Assembly (NCBI RefSeq): GCF_002073975.1
Contig: NZ_CP020384.1
Coordinates: forward strand, 2,170,001-2,234,000
Source: Rhodovulum sp. MB263
Lineage (GTDB): Bacteria > Pseudomonadota > Alphaproteobacteria > Rhodobacterales > Rhodobacteraceae
Length of the DNA stretch: 64,000 bases
Direction of reading: 5' to 3'
Shown here one piece after another: positions 1 through 8,113 of this stretch. A program made the translations under genes and the position numbers. A model generated the notes under the pieces. That model was given only the letters and a program-made list of their open reading frames with translations, searched no databases and had not been told where the DNA came from. How positions within the stretch are numbered: the first letter of the stretch is position 1; each line of letters opens with the position of its first letter.

Positions 1-324
1 CGCATGCATGAGGGCACCGACATGGCCTCGGCCTATGGCACGCCGATCTATTCCACCGCGGATGGTGTCGTGGTCAAGGCGCAATGGGTGTCGGGCTATG
101 GCCGCATGGTCGAGATCCGGCACGAATTCGGCATCGTCACCCGCTACGGTCACATGTCGAAGATCAGGGTCCAGGCCGGTCAAAGGGTCTCGCGCGGGGA
201 CCGGATCGGTGATATGGGAAGTTCCGGACGGTCGACCGGCACCCATCTGCATTACGAGGTGCGCGTCGACGGGAAACCCGTGAACCCGATGACCTATATC
301 AAGGCAGCCAGAAATGTTTTCTAA
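1..324 (+). CDS. M23-family peptidoglycan metallopeptidase, C-terminal part (5' end outside the window)
   Basis: This is the last 107 codons of a zinc endopeptidase of the LytM/M23 family, which cuts peptide cross-links of peptidoglycan in the periplasm. The frame is open from base 1, so the gene starts upstream of the window. The reading begins with a His-x3-Asp metal-binding motif (HEGTD), continues through the beta-rich domain with the typical GYG..V.I.H...I.TRYGHM core, and contains the second zinc motif HLH in THLHYEVRVDG. The C-terminus ends just after VNPM. It overlaps the bactofilin gene by 11 bp, so the two are almost certainly co-translated. M23 peptidase/bactofilin pairs are common in proteobacteria. 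The family call is secure; the exact cut site and the missing N-terminus (probably membrane anchor or coiled coil) cannot be judged here. Confidence 0.9.
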   Translation, partial: RMHEGTDMASAYGTPIYSTADGVVVKAQWVSGYGRMVEIRHEFGIVTRYGHMSKIRVQAGQRVSRGDRIGDMGSSGRSTGTHLHYEVRVDGKPVNPMTYIKAARNVF

Positions 325-880
325 GAGCAGGATCAACGAGCCCGGGCCCAAGGCCGGCGAGGCCGAGAAGGCAAAGGCATTCGAGACGACCTCGGTCCCC
401 CGGTCCGGCGACGCGCCCATCCCCTCTGCGCCGCGGGCCAAGCCGCCGGCCTCCATGCTGTCTTCCGATCTCGTCGTCACCGGCAACCTCAAGACCACCG
501 GAGACATCCAGATCGAGGGCACGATCGATGGCGACATCTCGGCCCATCTGCTGACCGTGGGCGAGAATGCAACCGTCCGTGGCGAGGTGGTGGCCGATGA
601 CGTCGTGATCAACGGCCGCGTGATCGGTCGGGTGCGCGGGCTGAAGGTGCGCCTGACCTCGACCGCCCGGGTCGAGGGCGACATCATCCACAAGACCATC
701 GCGATCGAAAGCGGCGCGCATTTCGAAGGCTCGGTGCAGCGCCAGGACGATCCGCTGAACAGCGGCAAGCGGGCCCAGCAGGCCCCGGCCGCCGCTCAAC
801 CGCAGCAGGCACGGCCGCAGCAGGGCGGTGCGGCGGCGACCGGCTCCGCCAAACCCGCAGAGGGCGCGCCGAAGGCCTGA
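314..880 (+). CDS. bacA: Bactofilin (polymer-forming cytoskeletal protein)
   Basis: 188 residues. Bactofilins polymerise without nucleotide into filaments that scaffold cell-wall enzymes. The central part, about residues 48-140, has the repeating short beta-helix pattern (LVVTGNL..TGDIQIEGTIDGDI, then ATVRGEVVADDVVINGRVIGRV, then ARVEGDIIHKTIAIE.GAHFEG) that defines the DUF583/bactofilin fold. The N-terminal about 45 residues are Pro/Ala-rich and disordered. The C-terminal tail from about residue 150 is Gln/Ala/Pro-rich. The start overlaps the end of the M23 peptidase gene by 11 bp, which fits a filament that positions its own hydrolase. Two GC-rich hairpins follow the stop. The symbol bacA is used in the Caulobacter sense; the family assignment is strong, the individual role is inferred. 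Confidence 0.9.
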   Translation: MFSKSRINEPGPKAGEAEKAKAFETTSVPRSGDAPIPSAPRAKPPASMLSSDLVVTGNLKTTGDIQIEGTIDGDISAHLLTVGENATVRGEVVADDVVINGRVIGRVRGLKVRLTSTARVEGDIIHKTIAIESGAHFEGSVQRQDDPLNSGKRAQQAPAAAQPQQARPQQGGAAATGSAKPAEGAPKA

Positions 881-909
881 GGAAAGACGAGCTCCGGGGA
901 GGAGGTTTC

Positions 910-950
910 AAGGCCCCGTGCCGCCCCTTGAACGGGATGGGCGGGGCCTT
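910..950 (+). terminator. GC-rich hairpin after the bactofilin gene
   Basis: The arms AAGGCCCC (910-917) and GGGGCCTT (943-950) are perfectly complementary around a 25-nt spacer, 30 bp after the bactofilin stop. There is no long T run, so it may be a weak terminator or a 3' stabilising structure backing up the stronger hairpin 40 bp further on. Confidence 0.4.
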
Positions 951-988
951 GATCACGGATCCCCGAAGCGCTGGTAACGGAAATACGC

Positions 989-1014
989 GAAGGCCGCCCT
1001 CAGAGGCGGCCTTC
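989..1014. terminator. Terminator hairpin between convergent bactofilin and GNAT genes
   Basis: The arms GAAGGCCGCC (989-998) and GGCGGCCTTC (1005-1014) form a perfect 10-bp stem with a 6-nt loop. It lies between two genes that point at each other (stops at 880 and 1044) and is followed by a CT-rich tract on the + strand, so it is a likely bidirectional terminator. Confidence 0.65.
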
Positions 1015-1043
1015 TCTGTCTCAAGCCTTCACTATCTCTGGCT

Positions 1044-1505
1044 TCAGGTGTCCGAGGCGGCCGATGCGGCGCTTCGATGTCGCAGATGAAGAAGCGGATA
1101 GGGCCGCCCCTGCCCGTCCGGGGCCGAACGGCCGGTCTTCTCGAACCCTCTCGCCTCGTAGAAGGCCAGCGCGCGCCGGTTGGCTTCGTTCACATCGGTG
1201 GTGAGCCCGGGATGCGCCTTCAGAGCAAAGCGGATCAGGGCCGAGCCGATGCCCCGGCCATGGCAGGCCGGATCGACGAAAAGCGCCTCCATATGCCCCT
1301 CATGCAGAAGCATGAAGCCCTGCGGGACATCCGCGTCGTCGACCGCCAGACAGAGCGGCACCGTCGGAAGGAAGACGGCAAGCTCGCGCTCGATGGCGGC
1401 GCGGTCCTCCGTGGTCAGGAACTCATGGGTGGCATCGACGGCGCGGCGCCAGATGTCGATGACGCGGGGCATGTCCTTGGGTGTCGAGGGGCGCAAATTT
1501 TCCAT
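1044..1505 (-). CDS. GNAT-family N-acetyltransferase (YjaB-like)
   Basis: 153 residues. This is a small cytosolic acetyltransferase using acetyl-CoA. The start reads LRPSTPKDMPRVIDIWRRAVDATHEF, typical of the YjaB branch of GNAT proteins. The acetyl-CoA P-loop is visible as LFVDPACHGRGIGSALI (about residues 76-92), and the C-terminal strand carries N.ANRRALAFYEARGFEKTGR, the usual end of the fold. The acceptor substrate cannot be predicted. It is transcribed separately from sodB, with a hairpin between them, and converges on the bactofilin gene. Confidence 0.85.
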   Translation of the reverse strand: MENLRPSTPKDMPRVIDIWRRAVDATHEFLTTEDRAAIERELAVFLPTVPLCLAVDDADVPQGFMLLHEGHMEALFVDPACHGRGIGSALIRFALKAHPGLTTDVNEANRRALAFYEARGFEKTGRSAPDGQGRPYPLLHLRHRSAASAASDT

Positions 1506-1561
1506 GCCCGCCTCCTAGCAGACGCCGAACGCCCCCGCCATCGCCTTTCCCGCAACGAAAA

Positions 1562-1591
1562 CCCCCGCCGCGGCTGCGCGCCGGGCGGGGG
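1562..1591 (-). terminator. Rho-independent terminator of sodB
   Basis: The arms CCCCCGCC (1562-1569) and GGCGGGGG (1584-1591) form an 8-bp stem. On the - strand the stem is followed immediately by TTTTCG, which fits an intrinsic terminator 34 bp downstream of the sodB stop codon. Confidence 0.65.
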
Positions 1592-1624
1592 CAATGGCGG
1601 TCGGGCCCGAGGGCCCGGGGCCGA

Positions 1625-2233
1625 TCAGGCCTTGGACAGGCGCTCGGCCACGTTTTCCCAGTTGACCAGCTTTTCGAGGAAGTTGGTCAGGTAGGCCGGG
1701 CGCTTGTTGCGGAAGTCGATATAGTAGGAATGCTCCCACACGTCGCAGCCCAGAAGCGCGGTCTGGCCGAAGCAGAGCGGGTTCACGCCATTCTCGGTCT
1801 TGGTGACCTTCAGCGTGCCGTCGGTATCGACCACCAGCCAAGCCCAGCCGGACCCGAACTGGCCGGCACCGGCGGCAGCGAAGTCTTCCTTGAACTTCTC
1901 GACCGTGCCGAAGGCATCCTTGATGCGGGCTTCAAGCTCGGAGGGCATCGCCACCGGCTTCGGCGTCATCATTTCCCAGAACTGGCTGTGGTTCCAGTGC
2001 TGCGAGGCGTTGTTGAAGACCCCCGACTGGGCGACCGCGCCGCTCTGATAGGTGCCCTTCACGATCTCCTCGACCGATTTCGAGGCCCATTCGGTGCCCT
2101 CGATCAGCTTGTTGCCGTTATCGACATAGGCCTTGTGGTGAATATCGTGATGGTATTCCAGCGTTTCCTTCGACATGCCGCTATCGGCAAGGGCGTCGTG
2201 AGCATAGGGAAGGGCCGGGAGTTCGAAAGCCAT
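1625..2233 (-). CDS. sodB: Superoxide dismutase, Fe type
   Basis: 202 residues, full length. It converts superoxide to oxygen and hydrogen peroxide in the cytosol. The metal ligands are in their normal context: His28 in EYHHDIHHKAYV, His in QHWNHSQFW, and Asp/His in the motif CDVWEHSYYIDF. A Gln in the NNASQHWNH segment is the position that usually marks the iron form; this is a family-based inference and cambialism is possible. A very strong ribosome site (AAGGAGGT) lies 6 nt before the ATG. There is no signal peptide. It is a single-gene unit with its own terminator. The neighbouring sarcosine oxidase produces H2O2, but no shared promoter is seen. Confidence 0.95.
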   Translation of the reverse strand: MAFELPALPYAHDALADSGMSKETLEYHHDIHHKAYVDNGNKLIEGTEWASKSVEEIVKGTYQSGAVAQSGVFNNASQHWNHSQFWEMMTPKPVAMPSELEARIKDAFGTVEKFKEDFAAAGAGQFGSGWAWLVVDTDGTLKVTKTENGVNPLCFGQTALLGCDVWEHSYYIDFRNKRPAYLTNFLEKLVNWENVAERLSKA

Positions 2234-2302
2234 TGAAGACCTCCTTCTTGGTTAACAAACTGCGTCACTTTGGCCCTAGATGGAGGTCGCAAAGCGCGAA
2301 CG

Positions 2303-2878
2303 TCAACCCCCCGCCGGGAAATACCCGACAGGCGGCGCAGCCGCGGCCGCAGTCAGAAGGTCACGAACATATACGGCCACCGAACGGAAACAGATCAGTC
2401 CGAAGCGATCGGGGCTTTCGCACCAGATCGCGGCCGGCACCTGGCCCAGACGGCTGCGGCGGAACCGGCCCGGCCCGAAGGCCTCGGGCGCCATGTCGGC
2501 CGGGGTGAGGCGGGCCAGAACCTCGCGCCCGGCGGCGCCGTCAAGCCGGAAGACGGCGCGCGCATCCGACATGTCGGCCAGCGTCGCGTGACGGCCCTTC
2601 AACGCCCGGCCGATGGTGTCCATGGTGCGCGCGACCTCGGCATAGGGCACGAACAGCAAAAGCTCGTCCGGCGCCATCCAGGCCAGCCCCCGCTCGCCCT
2701 CGACACGGCCCTCGAGCGGTCCGGGCAGGTCGATGCCGGTGACGCCGGTCGCGGCATTGCGGATCTTGGCATCGGCCAGATCGCCCTTGAGCGCGATCAT
2801 GCCCTGCAGCGGCTGTTCGACGATGCGGACCAGCCCCTCGATGCAGGCGCCACCCAGTGCGGTCACGGGTTCAGACAT
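2303..2878 (-). CDS. soxG: Sarcosine oxidase, gamma subunit
   Basis: 191 residues; smallest well-conserved structural subunit of the cytosolic heterotetrameric sarcosine oxidase (alpha-beta-gamma-delta). The protein resembles the C-terminal part of the GcvT fold (LPGPLEGRVEGERGLAWMAPDELLLFVP). The chosen ATG lies inside the soxA stop (ATGTCTGA, 8-bp overlap), which is normal for this operon; an upstream in-frame ATG at 2944 would add 22 residues read from soxA coding DNA and is unlikely. It is the last gene of soxB-orf-soxD-soxA-soxG. Its stop is followed after 69 bp by the divergent leader region of sodB. Confidence 0.93.
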   Translation of the reverse strand: MSEPVTALGGACIEGLVRIVEQPLQGMIALKGDLADAKIRNAATGVTGIDLPGPLEGRVEGERGLAWMAPDELLLFVPYAEVARTMDTIGRALKGRHATLADMSDARAVFRLDGAAGREVLARLTPADMAPEAFGPGRFRRSRLGQVPAAIWCESPDRFGLICFRSVAVYVRDLLTAAAAAPPVGYFPAGG

Positions 2879-5800
2879 TCTGTTTCTCCCCTTCCGGGTC
2901 GTAGAAGACCGGGCTGACGATCCGCGCCCGGACCGTGCTGCCATCGGCGCAGGTGAAGTCGATCACCTCGTCCATGCGCTCGGGCCCGTGCAGGACCAGC
3001 CCCAGCGCAATGCCCCGCTTCAAGGTCGGCGAATAATAGCTCGACGTGACCCGGCCCTGGGTGTTGCGCTGGCCATTGGCCGTGCGCCCGGAGGCCGCGG
3101 CATAGACCCCGTCGGGCAGGACCGAGTCGTCAAGCGTCTCGAGCCCCACGAGCTTCCAGCGCTCGGGGTCGGTCATGTGGCTGCGCTCCTGCGCGCGCTT
3201 GCCGATGAAGTCGTCCTTCTTCTTCGACACCGCCCAGTCGAGCCCCAGATCCTGCGGAATGACCGTGCCGTCGCTTTCGTCGCCGATCATGATGAAGCCC
3301 TTCTCGGCCCGCAGCACATGCAGCGCCTCGGTGCCATAGGGCGCGATGCCCAGATCGGCCCCCGCCTTCAGACAGGCATCCCAGAAGGCCCGCCCCTGCC
3401 CGGCCCGGATCGCGACCTCGAAGCTCAGCTCGCCCGAGAAGGAAATCCGATAGACCCGCACCGGGAAACCGCCAAGCTCGCCCTCGGCCCAGGCCATGAA
3501 GGGCAGCGCCTCCTTCGACAGATCCATCCCGCCGAGACGCTCCAGCACCTCGCGCGCCTTCGGGCCGGCAATGCCGATCTGGGCGAATTGCTCGGTCTGG
3601 TTGACCACATGGACCTTGAGGTCCCACCATTCGGTCTGCAGCCATTCCTCCATGTGCTGATGCACATGCTCGGCCCCGCCCGAGGTGGTGTGACAGAGGA
3701 AGCTGTCCTCGGACAGCCGCACCACCACGCCGTCATCCATCAGAAAGCCGTTTTCCGAGCACATCAGCCCGTAGCGGCAGCGCCCGACCTTCAGGCTCGA
3801 CATCATGTTCGTGTAGACCCGGTCGAGGAAGCGCCCGGCATCGGGGCCCTTGACGAGGATCTTGCCCAGCGTCGAGGCATCGAGCAGCCCCACCGCCTCG
3901 CGCACCGCGCGAATTTCGCGCCGTACCGCCTTGTCATGGCTCTCACCTTTCGCCGGGTAGCAATAGGGGCGGCGCCACAGGCCGACAGGTTCGAAATGCG
4001 CGCCCTTCTCCTCGTGCCAGCCCTGCAGCGGCGTGCGCCGTTCGGGCTGGAAGGTGGCGCCGATCCCGGGCCCGGCAATGGCGCCGAAGGTCAGGGGTGT
4101 ATAGGGCGGGCGGAAAGTGGTGGTGCCGACGGCCGGTATATCCTCACCCAATGCCTCAGCAAGAACCGCCAGACCGTTGACATTACTCATTTTACCCTGA
4201 TCCGTCGCCATCCCGAGCGTGGTATAGCGCTTGGTATGCTCGACGCTTTCATAGCCCTCGTGCGCGGCCAATTGCACATCCGAGACCTTCACGTCGTTCT
4301 GGTAATCGAGGAACATCTTCATCCGCAGCTCGGGCCCGGCCCGGCGCGGCAGCATCCAGGCGGGCTCGACCGGCTGCTGCTCGGGGGCGGTGGCGACCGC
4401 GTCGACCGGCTCGGCGTCGAAGCCTGCGGCCAAGGCCGCCGCCGCCCCGGCCCGGCCCGCGTCAAGCTGACAGCGCTTGGCCAGAAGCGCGCCATTGGCG
4501 GTGCCCGCGGCATGAACGAAGGTCTTGCCGTCATGGGATTTCGGCGCGCGGTCCGCATCGGGGCGGAAACTGGCCTGCTTGGGGTCCCAGAACAGCTTGC
4601 CCCCCGCCTGCGACCACAGATGCACCGCAGGCGACCAGCCGCCCGACATCGCCACCGCGTCGCAGGCGATGCGGTCGGTCGGATAGCCCTTGCCATCGAC
4701 CGGGCCGATACCGACCGAGCGCACCCGCTTGCCGCCAGCCACATCGACCACGGTCATGCCGGTCCGCAACTGGATCCCGGCCTTGCGGGCGATCTCGGGC
4801 AGCGGACCCGTCGCCTCGGCGCGGGTGTCGAGGATCGCGGGCACCTCGAGCCCCGCCTCGAGCAGACACAGCGCGGTGCGATAGGCATCGTCATTATTGG
4901 TCAGCACCACGGTCCGCCGTCCGGCCGCCACCGCCCAGTTCTCGACATAGTCGCGCATGGCCGAGGCCAGCATCACCCCGGGCAGATCATTGCCGGGGAA
5001 GGCCAGAGGCCGTTCGATGGCGCCTGCGGCAACGATCACCTGCCTGGTGCGGATCTTCCAGAGCCGATGCCGCGGGCCTGCGCCGCCGGGGGCGTGGTCG
5101 CTCAGCCGCTCATGGGCCAGCGCGAAGCCGTGATCGTAGATCCCGGCGCCCTGACAGCGCAGCCGGAGCGTGACATTGGGCAGCCGCTCAAGCGCCGCGA
5201 CGGTGTCGGAGACCCAGTTCTCGGCCGGATGGCCCTCGATCTCGACCCCGTCCACGGCCGCGCGCCCGCCCCAATGCGGGCTCTGCTCGACCAGCAGCAC
5301 CCGCGCGCGCGCCCGTCCCGCGACCAGCGCCGCCTGCAACCCGGCGACACCGCCGCCCACGATCAGCACATCGGTATGGACGTGGAAATGCTCGTAGCTG
5401 TCGGGATCGGGCTCGGAAGGCGCCCGGCCCAGCCCGGCCGAGCGGCGGATCAGCGGCTCGTAGACATGTTCCCAGAAGGCCGCGGGCCTCAGGAAGGTCT
5501 TGTAGTAGAAGCCCGCGGGCAGGAAGCGCGCAAGCCGGCTGTTGATCGCGCCGATATCGAAGGCGAGCGTGGGAAAGCGGTTCTGGCTTTCGGCCTCGAG
5601 CCCGTCGAACAGCTCGGTCGTGGTCGCGCGCTGGTTCGGCTCGAACCGGCCGCCGCTGCCCAGGCCCACCAGGGCGTTCGGCTCCTCGGCGCCCGAGGCG
5701 ACGATGCCGCGCGGGCGGTGATACTTGAAGGACCGGCCGACCAGCATCCTGTCATTGGCCAGAAGCGCCGAGGCCAGCGTATCGCCCGCAAAGCCCTCGC

Positions 5801-5879
5801 ACCCGGCCCCGTCGAAGGTGAAGCCAAGCCGCGTACGGCGGTCGATCAGGCGGCCGCCCGAAGGAAGACGAAAGCTCAT
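2871..5879 (-). CDS. soxA: Sarcosine oxidase, alpha subunit
   Basis: 1002 residues, normal length. The enzyme demethylates sarcosine to glycine, passing the methyl carbon to tetrahydrofolate and making H2O2. The N-terminus (about 1-100) is the 2Fe-2S-like domain that lacks a cluster (RTRLGFTFDGAGCEGFAGDTLASALLAN). The dinucleotide-binding motif DVLIVGGGVAGLQAAL lies near residue 170. The C-terminal half is a GcvT-like folate-binding domain (KGPDAGRFLDRVYTNMMSSLKVGRCRYG and GTEALHVLRAEKGFIMIGDESDGT). The start overlaps the soxD stop as ATGA; an earlier in-frame ATG at 6014 is rejected because it would read 45 residues of out-of-frame soxD DNA. Confidence 0.96.
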   Translation of the reverse strand: MSFRLPSGGRLIDRRTRLGFTFDGAGCEGFAGDTLASALLANDRMLVGRSFKYHRPRGIVASGAEEPNALVGLGSGGRFEPNQRATTTELFDGLEAESQNRFPTLAFDIGAINSRLARFLPAGFYYKTFLRPAAFWEHVYEPLIRRSAGLGRAPSEPDPDSYEHFHVHTDVLIVGGGVAGLQAALVAGRARARVLLVEQSPHWGGRAAVDGVEIEGHPAENWVSDTVAALERLPNVTLRLRCQGAGIYDHGFALAHERLSDHAPGGAGPRHRLWKIRTRQVIVAAGAIERPLAFPGNDLPGVMLASAMRDYVENWAVAAGRRTVVLTNNDDAYRTALCLLEAGLEVPAILDTRAEATGPLPEIARKAGIQLRTGMTVVDVAGGKRVRSVGIGPVDGKGYPTDRIACDAVAMSGGWSPAVHLWSQAGGKLFWDPKQASFRPDADRAPKSHDGKTFVHAAGTANGALLAKRCQLDAGRAGAAAALAAGFDAEPVDAVATAPEQQPVEPAWMLPRRAGPELRMKMFLDYQNDVKVSDVQLAAHEGYESVEHTKRYTTLGMATDQGKMSNVNGLAVLAEALGEDIPAVGTTTFRPPYTPLTFGAIAGPGIGATFQPERRTPLQGWHEEKGAHFEPVGLWRRPYCYPAKGESHDKAVRREIRAVREAVGLLDASTLGKILVKGPDAGRFLDRVYTNMMSSLKVGRCRYGLMCSENGFLMDDGVVVRLSEDSFLCHTTSGGAEHVHQHMEEWLQTEWWDLKVHVVNQTEQFAQIGIAGPKAREVLERLGGMDLSKEALPFMAWAEGELGGFPVRVYRISFSGELSFEVAIRAGQGRAFWDACLKAGADLGIAPYGTEALHVLRAEKGFIMIGDESDGTVIPQDLGLDWAVSKKKDDFIGKRAQERSHMTDPERWKLVGLETLDDSVLPDGVYAAASGRTANGQRNTQGRVTSSYYSPTLKRGIALGLVLHGPERMDEVIDFTCADGSTVRARIVSPVFYDPEGEKQNV

Positions 5880-6205
5880 GCCCGGCCCTCCCAGACAAAG
5901 CCCGGCACCCGGACGGCAATCCTGTCGAGAAGCTCGCGCGGCGGTTCGGGGGTCTGGGCGGGATAGGTGCCGTAGACCTCCAGCGTCACCGTGTTGCGCG
6001 CGGCATGGAACCACTTGCCGCAGCCATGGGCATGGCGCCAGCGCTCGAAGTGAACGCCCCTGGGGTTCCTGCGGTGGAACAGATAGGCCTCGAAGGCCGC
6101 CTCATCCGCACCGGGGCCGACGCGCGCGATATGCGCTTCGCCGCCCGGGGCAAGTTCGGTTTCCTCTGCGGTCGCGCCGCAGCAGGGACAAGTCAGGACA
6201 AGCAT
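5876..6205 (-). CDS. soxD: Sarcosine oxidase, delta subunit
   Basis: 109 residues. The delta subunit binds one structural zinc in the tetramer. The N-terminal CPCCG motif (residues 6-10) and the later HAHGCGKWFHAARNT segment supply the zinc ligands and the conserved core. A ribosome site GAGGGGG lies 7 nt before the ATG. The stop overlaps the soxA start by four bases. It is separated from the upstream 57-codon membrane-protein gene by 60 bp, while in many relatives soxD follows soxB directly. Confidence 0.95.
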   Translation of the reverse strand: MLVLTCPCCGATAEETELAPGGEAHIARVGPGADEAAFEAYLFHRRNPRGVHFERWRHAHGCGKWFHAARNTVTLEVYGTYPAQTPEPPRELLDRIAVRVPGFVWEGRA

Positions 6206-6265
6206 CGCGCCCCCTCGGTCCGGTTCATGAGATGACGGACGGGGGCGCGGTGGACGGCCCCCGGC

Positions 6266-6439
6266 TTATTCGTCGGGAAGCGGGAAGACCTGAGCGTGCT
6301 GGCTGCCGCTTCCGGCATAGTAGACATGGGCGCCCACGACGGCGAGGAACAGCGGGAACAGAACCCCGCCCACCAGAGCGATCCACTTGACGGCGGATGC
6401 GGGCACCAGGACGTCGTCGTTCGAGGTATGGTCAGACAT
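6266..6439 (-). CDS. Small single-pass membrane protein inside the sarcosine oxidase operon
   Basis: 57 residues, not recognised as a named family. The sequence has a polar start (MSDHTSNDDVLVPASAVKW), one hydrophobic segment at about residues 18-44 (IALVGGVLFPLFLAVVGAHVYYA) and a short acidic tail ending FPLPDE. A good ribosome site GGAGAG lies 6 nt before the ATG. The codons are GC-rich at third positions like the neighbours. It sits between soxB (223 bp upstream) and soxD (60 bp downstream) on the same strand, so it is probably co-transcribed. It is not one of the four known sarcosine oxidase subunits, and a membrane role (for instance substrate uptake or enzyme tethering) is only a guess. 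Confidence 0.65.
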   Translation of the reverse strand: MSDHTSNDDVLVPASAVKWIALVGGVLFPLFLAVVGAHVYYAGSGSQHAQVFPLPDE

Positions 6440-6662
6440 GCGCGGCTCTCCGATTTGCGTTTGGCGCAACTTATGCAAACCACGCCACGGGTCAAGACGA
6501 CCAAAGGCCCGGAGCGCCTTTCTGCGACACCGCGGCTCAGGTCCGAAAGGCCCCGCGCACGCCCGCCGACGGGGCGCAAAGGCGGCGCCGGGCGGCCTGC
6601 GGCGGCCCGGCTGCGGCCGGACACCGTCGCGGTCGCGGCGCCGTCGCTGCGCGAACCCGGAG

Positions 6663-7910
6663 TCAATGCGCCACCCCGGCGGCGACGCTTTCATCGACGA
6701 AACGGCCCCTGGCGAAGCGGTCGAGCCCGAATTCGGCCGAAAGCGGCCCCGGCGCGCCTTTCGCCACCAGCTCGGCCATCGCCCAGCCCGAGCCGGGGAT
6801 CGCCTTGAACCCGCCCGTGCCCCAGCCGCAATTGATGAAGCAGTTGCCCAGGGGCGTGGTCGAGAGGATCGGCGAACGGTCGCCGGTCATGTCGACGATG
6901 CCGCCCCATTGCCGCAGCATCTTCAGCCGCGAGATGATCGGGAAGGTCTCGATCAGGGCGCGGATCGTGTCCTCGACATGCTGGAAGCTGCCGCGCTGAG
7001 TGTAATTGTTGAACCCGTCGGCGCCGCCCCCGATCACCAGTTCGCCCTTGTCGGACTGGCTCATGTAGCCATGCACGGTATTGGCCATGACGACGGTGTC
7101 GATCACCGGCTTGATCGGCTCCGAGACCAGCGCCTGCAGCGCCACCGACTCGATCGGCAGCCGGAAGCCCGCCATCTCGGCCAGCACCCCCGAATGCCCC
7201 GCCACGACGATCGCAAGCTTGCCGCAGCCGATCTCGCCCTTCGTGGTGGCGACGCCCGTGACCTTGCCCGCCTTTTGCCGGATCGCCGTCACCTCGCATT
7301 GTTGCAGGATATCCATCCCCATCGCCGAACAGGCCCGCGCATAGCCCCAGGCGACGGCATCGTGGCGCGCGGTGCCGCCGCGCTTCTGCCAGAGCCCGCC
7401 CAGCACCGGATAGCGCGGTCCGTCGATATTGATGATCGGCACGATCTCCTTCACGCGCCTGGCATCGACATATTCGGTCGCGATGCCCTGCAGCACATTG
7501 GCCGCCGCGGTGCGCTTCCAGCCCCGGGCCTCGTGCTCGGACTGGGCCAGCATCAGGACGCCGCGCGGGCTGAACATGACGTTGTAGTTCAGATCCTGGC
7601 TGAGCCCCTCATAAAGCCCGCGCGCCTTCTCGAAGATCGCGGCCGAGGGGTCCTGCAGGTAATTCGAGCGGATGATGGTGGTGTTGCGGCCGGTATTGCC
7701 GCCGCCCAGCCAGCCCTTTTCGATCACCGCGACATTTCGCACGCCGTGGTTCCTGCCCAGGTAATAGGCGGTGGCGAGCCCGTGCCCGCCGGCGCCCACC
7801 ACGATCACGTCATAGCGGGCCTTCGGCTCGGGCGAGGTCCAGGCCCGTTCCCAGCCCGCGTGGTAGCTGGCGGCCTCACGGGCGATGGCGAAGGCGGAAT
7901 AGCGTTTCAT
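6663..7910 (-). CDS. soxB: Sarcosine oxidase, beta subunit
   Basis: About 415 residues. It carries the FAD at which sarcosine is oxidised and the covalently bound FMN. The FAD motif DVIVVGAGGHGLATAYYLGRN is at about residues 36-55. GLWQKRGGTARHDAVAWGYARA (about 155-175) contains the His expected to hold FMN. The C-terminal CGWGTGGFKAIPGSG is typical of the DAO superfamily. ATG at 7910 gives the conserved MKRYS start; a GTG two codons earlier (7916) has better spacing (6 nt) from the GGGGAG ribosome site and cannot be excluded. It is the first gene of the sox operon; the 200 bp upstream are shared with divergent ccmI. Confidence 0.95.
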   Translation of the reverse strand: MKRYSAFAIAREAASYHAGWERAWTSPEPKARYDVIVVGAGGHGLATAYYLGRNHGVRNVAVIEKGWLGGGNTGRNTTIIRSNYLQDPSAAIFEKARGLYEGLSQDLNYNVMFSPRGVLMLAQSEHEARGWKRTAAANVLQGIATEYVDARRVKEIVPIINIDGPRYPVLGGLWQKRGGTARHDAVAWGYARACSAMGMDILQQCEVTAIRQKAGKVTGVATTKGEIGCGKLAIVVAGHSGVLAEMAGFRLPIESVALQALVSEPIKPVIDTVVMANTVHGYMSQSDKGELVIGGGADGFNNYTQRGSFQHVEDTIRALIETFPIISRLKMLRQWGGIVDMTGDRSPILSTTPLGNCFINCGWGTGGFKAIPGSGWAMAELVAKGAPGPLSAEFGLDRFARGRFVDESVAAGVAH

Positions 7911-8113
7911 GGCCACGGGCGACTCCCCTTGGTTTGGCGGGCGGCTCAGACCCGTTTAAGCACCCTGCTCAGGTGTCCCCCTGCCCGCCAGCGGCATGCC
8001 ATCAAAAGAACGCGACACCGGGCCGGGCGCAAGGGGCCGGAACGCTTTGGCCTTTCGAAACCGGGCAAGGCATACTAGATCGGGCGGGCAGGCAGAGAGA
8101 GGGCAGCACTCCC

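Noticed and set aside
2733-5966. A 1077-codon open frame on the + strand opposite soxA
   Set aside because: It mirrors the soxA codon pattern and shows no domain; soxA is clearly the gene.
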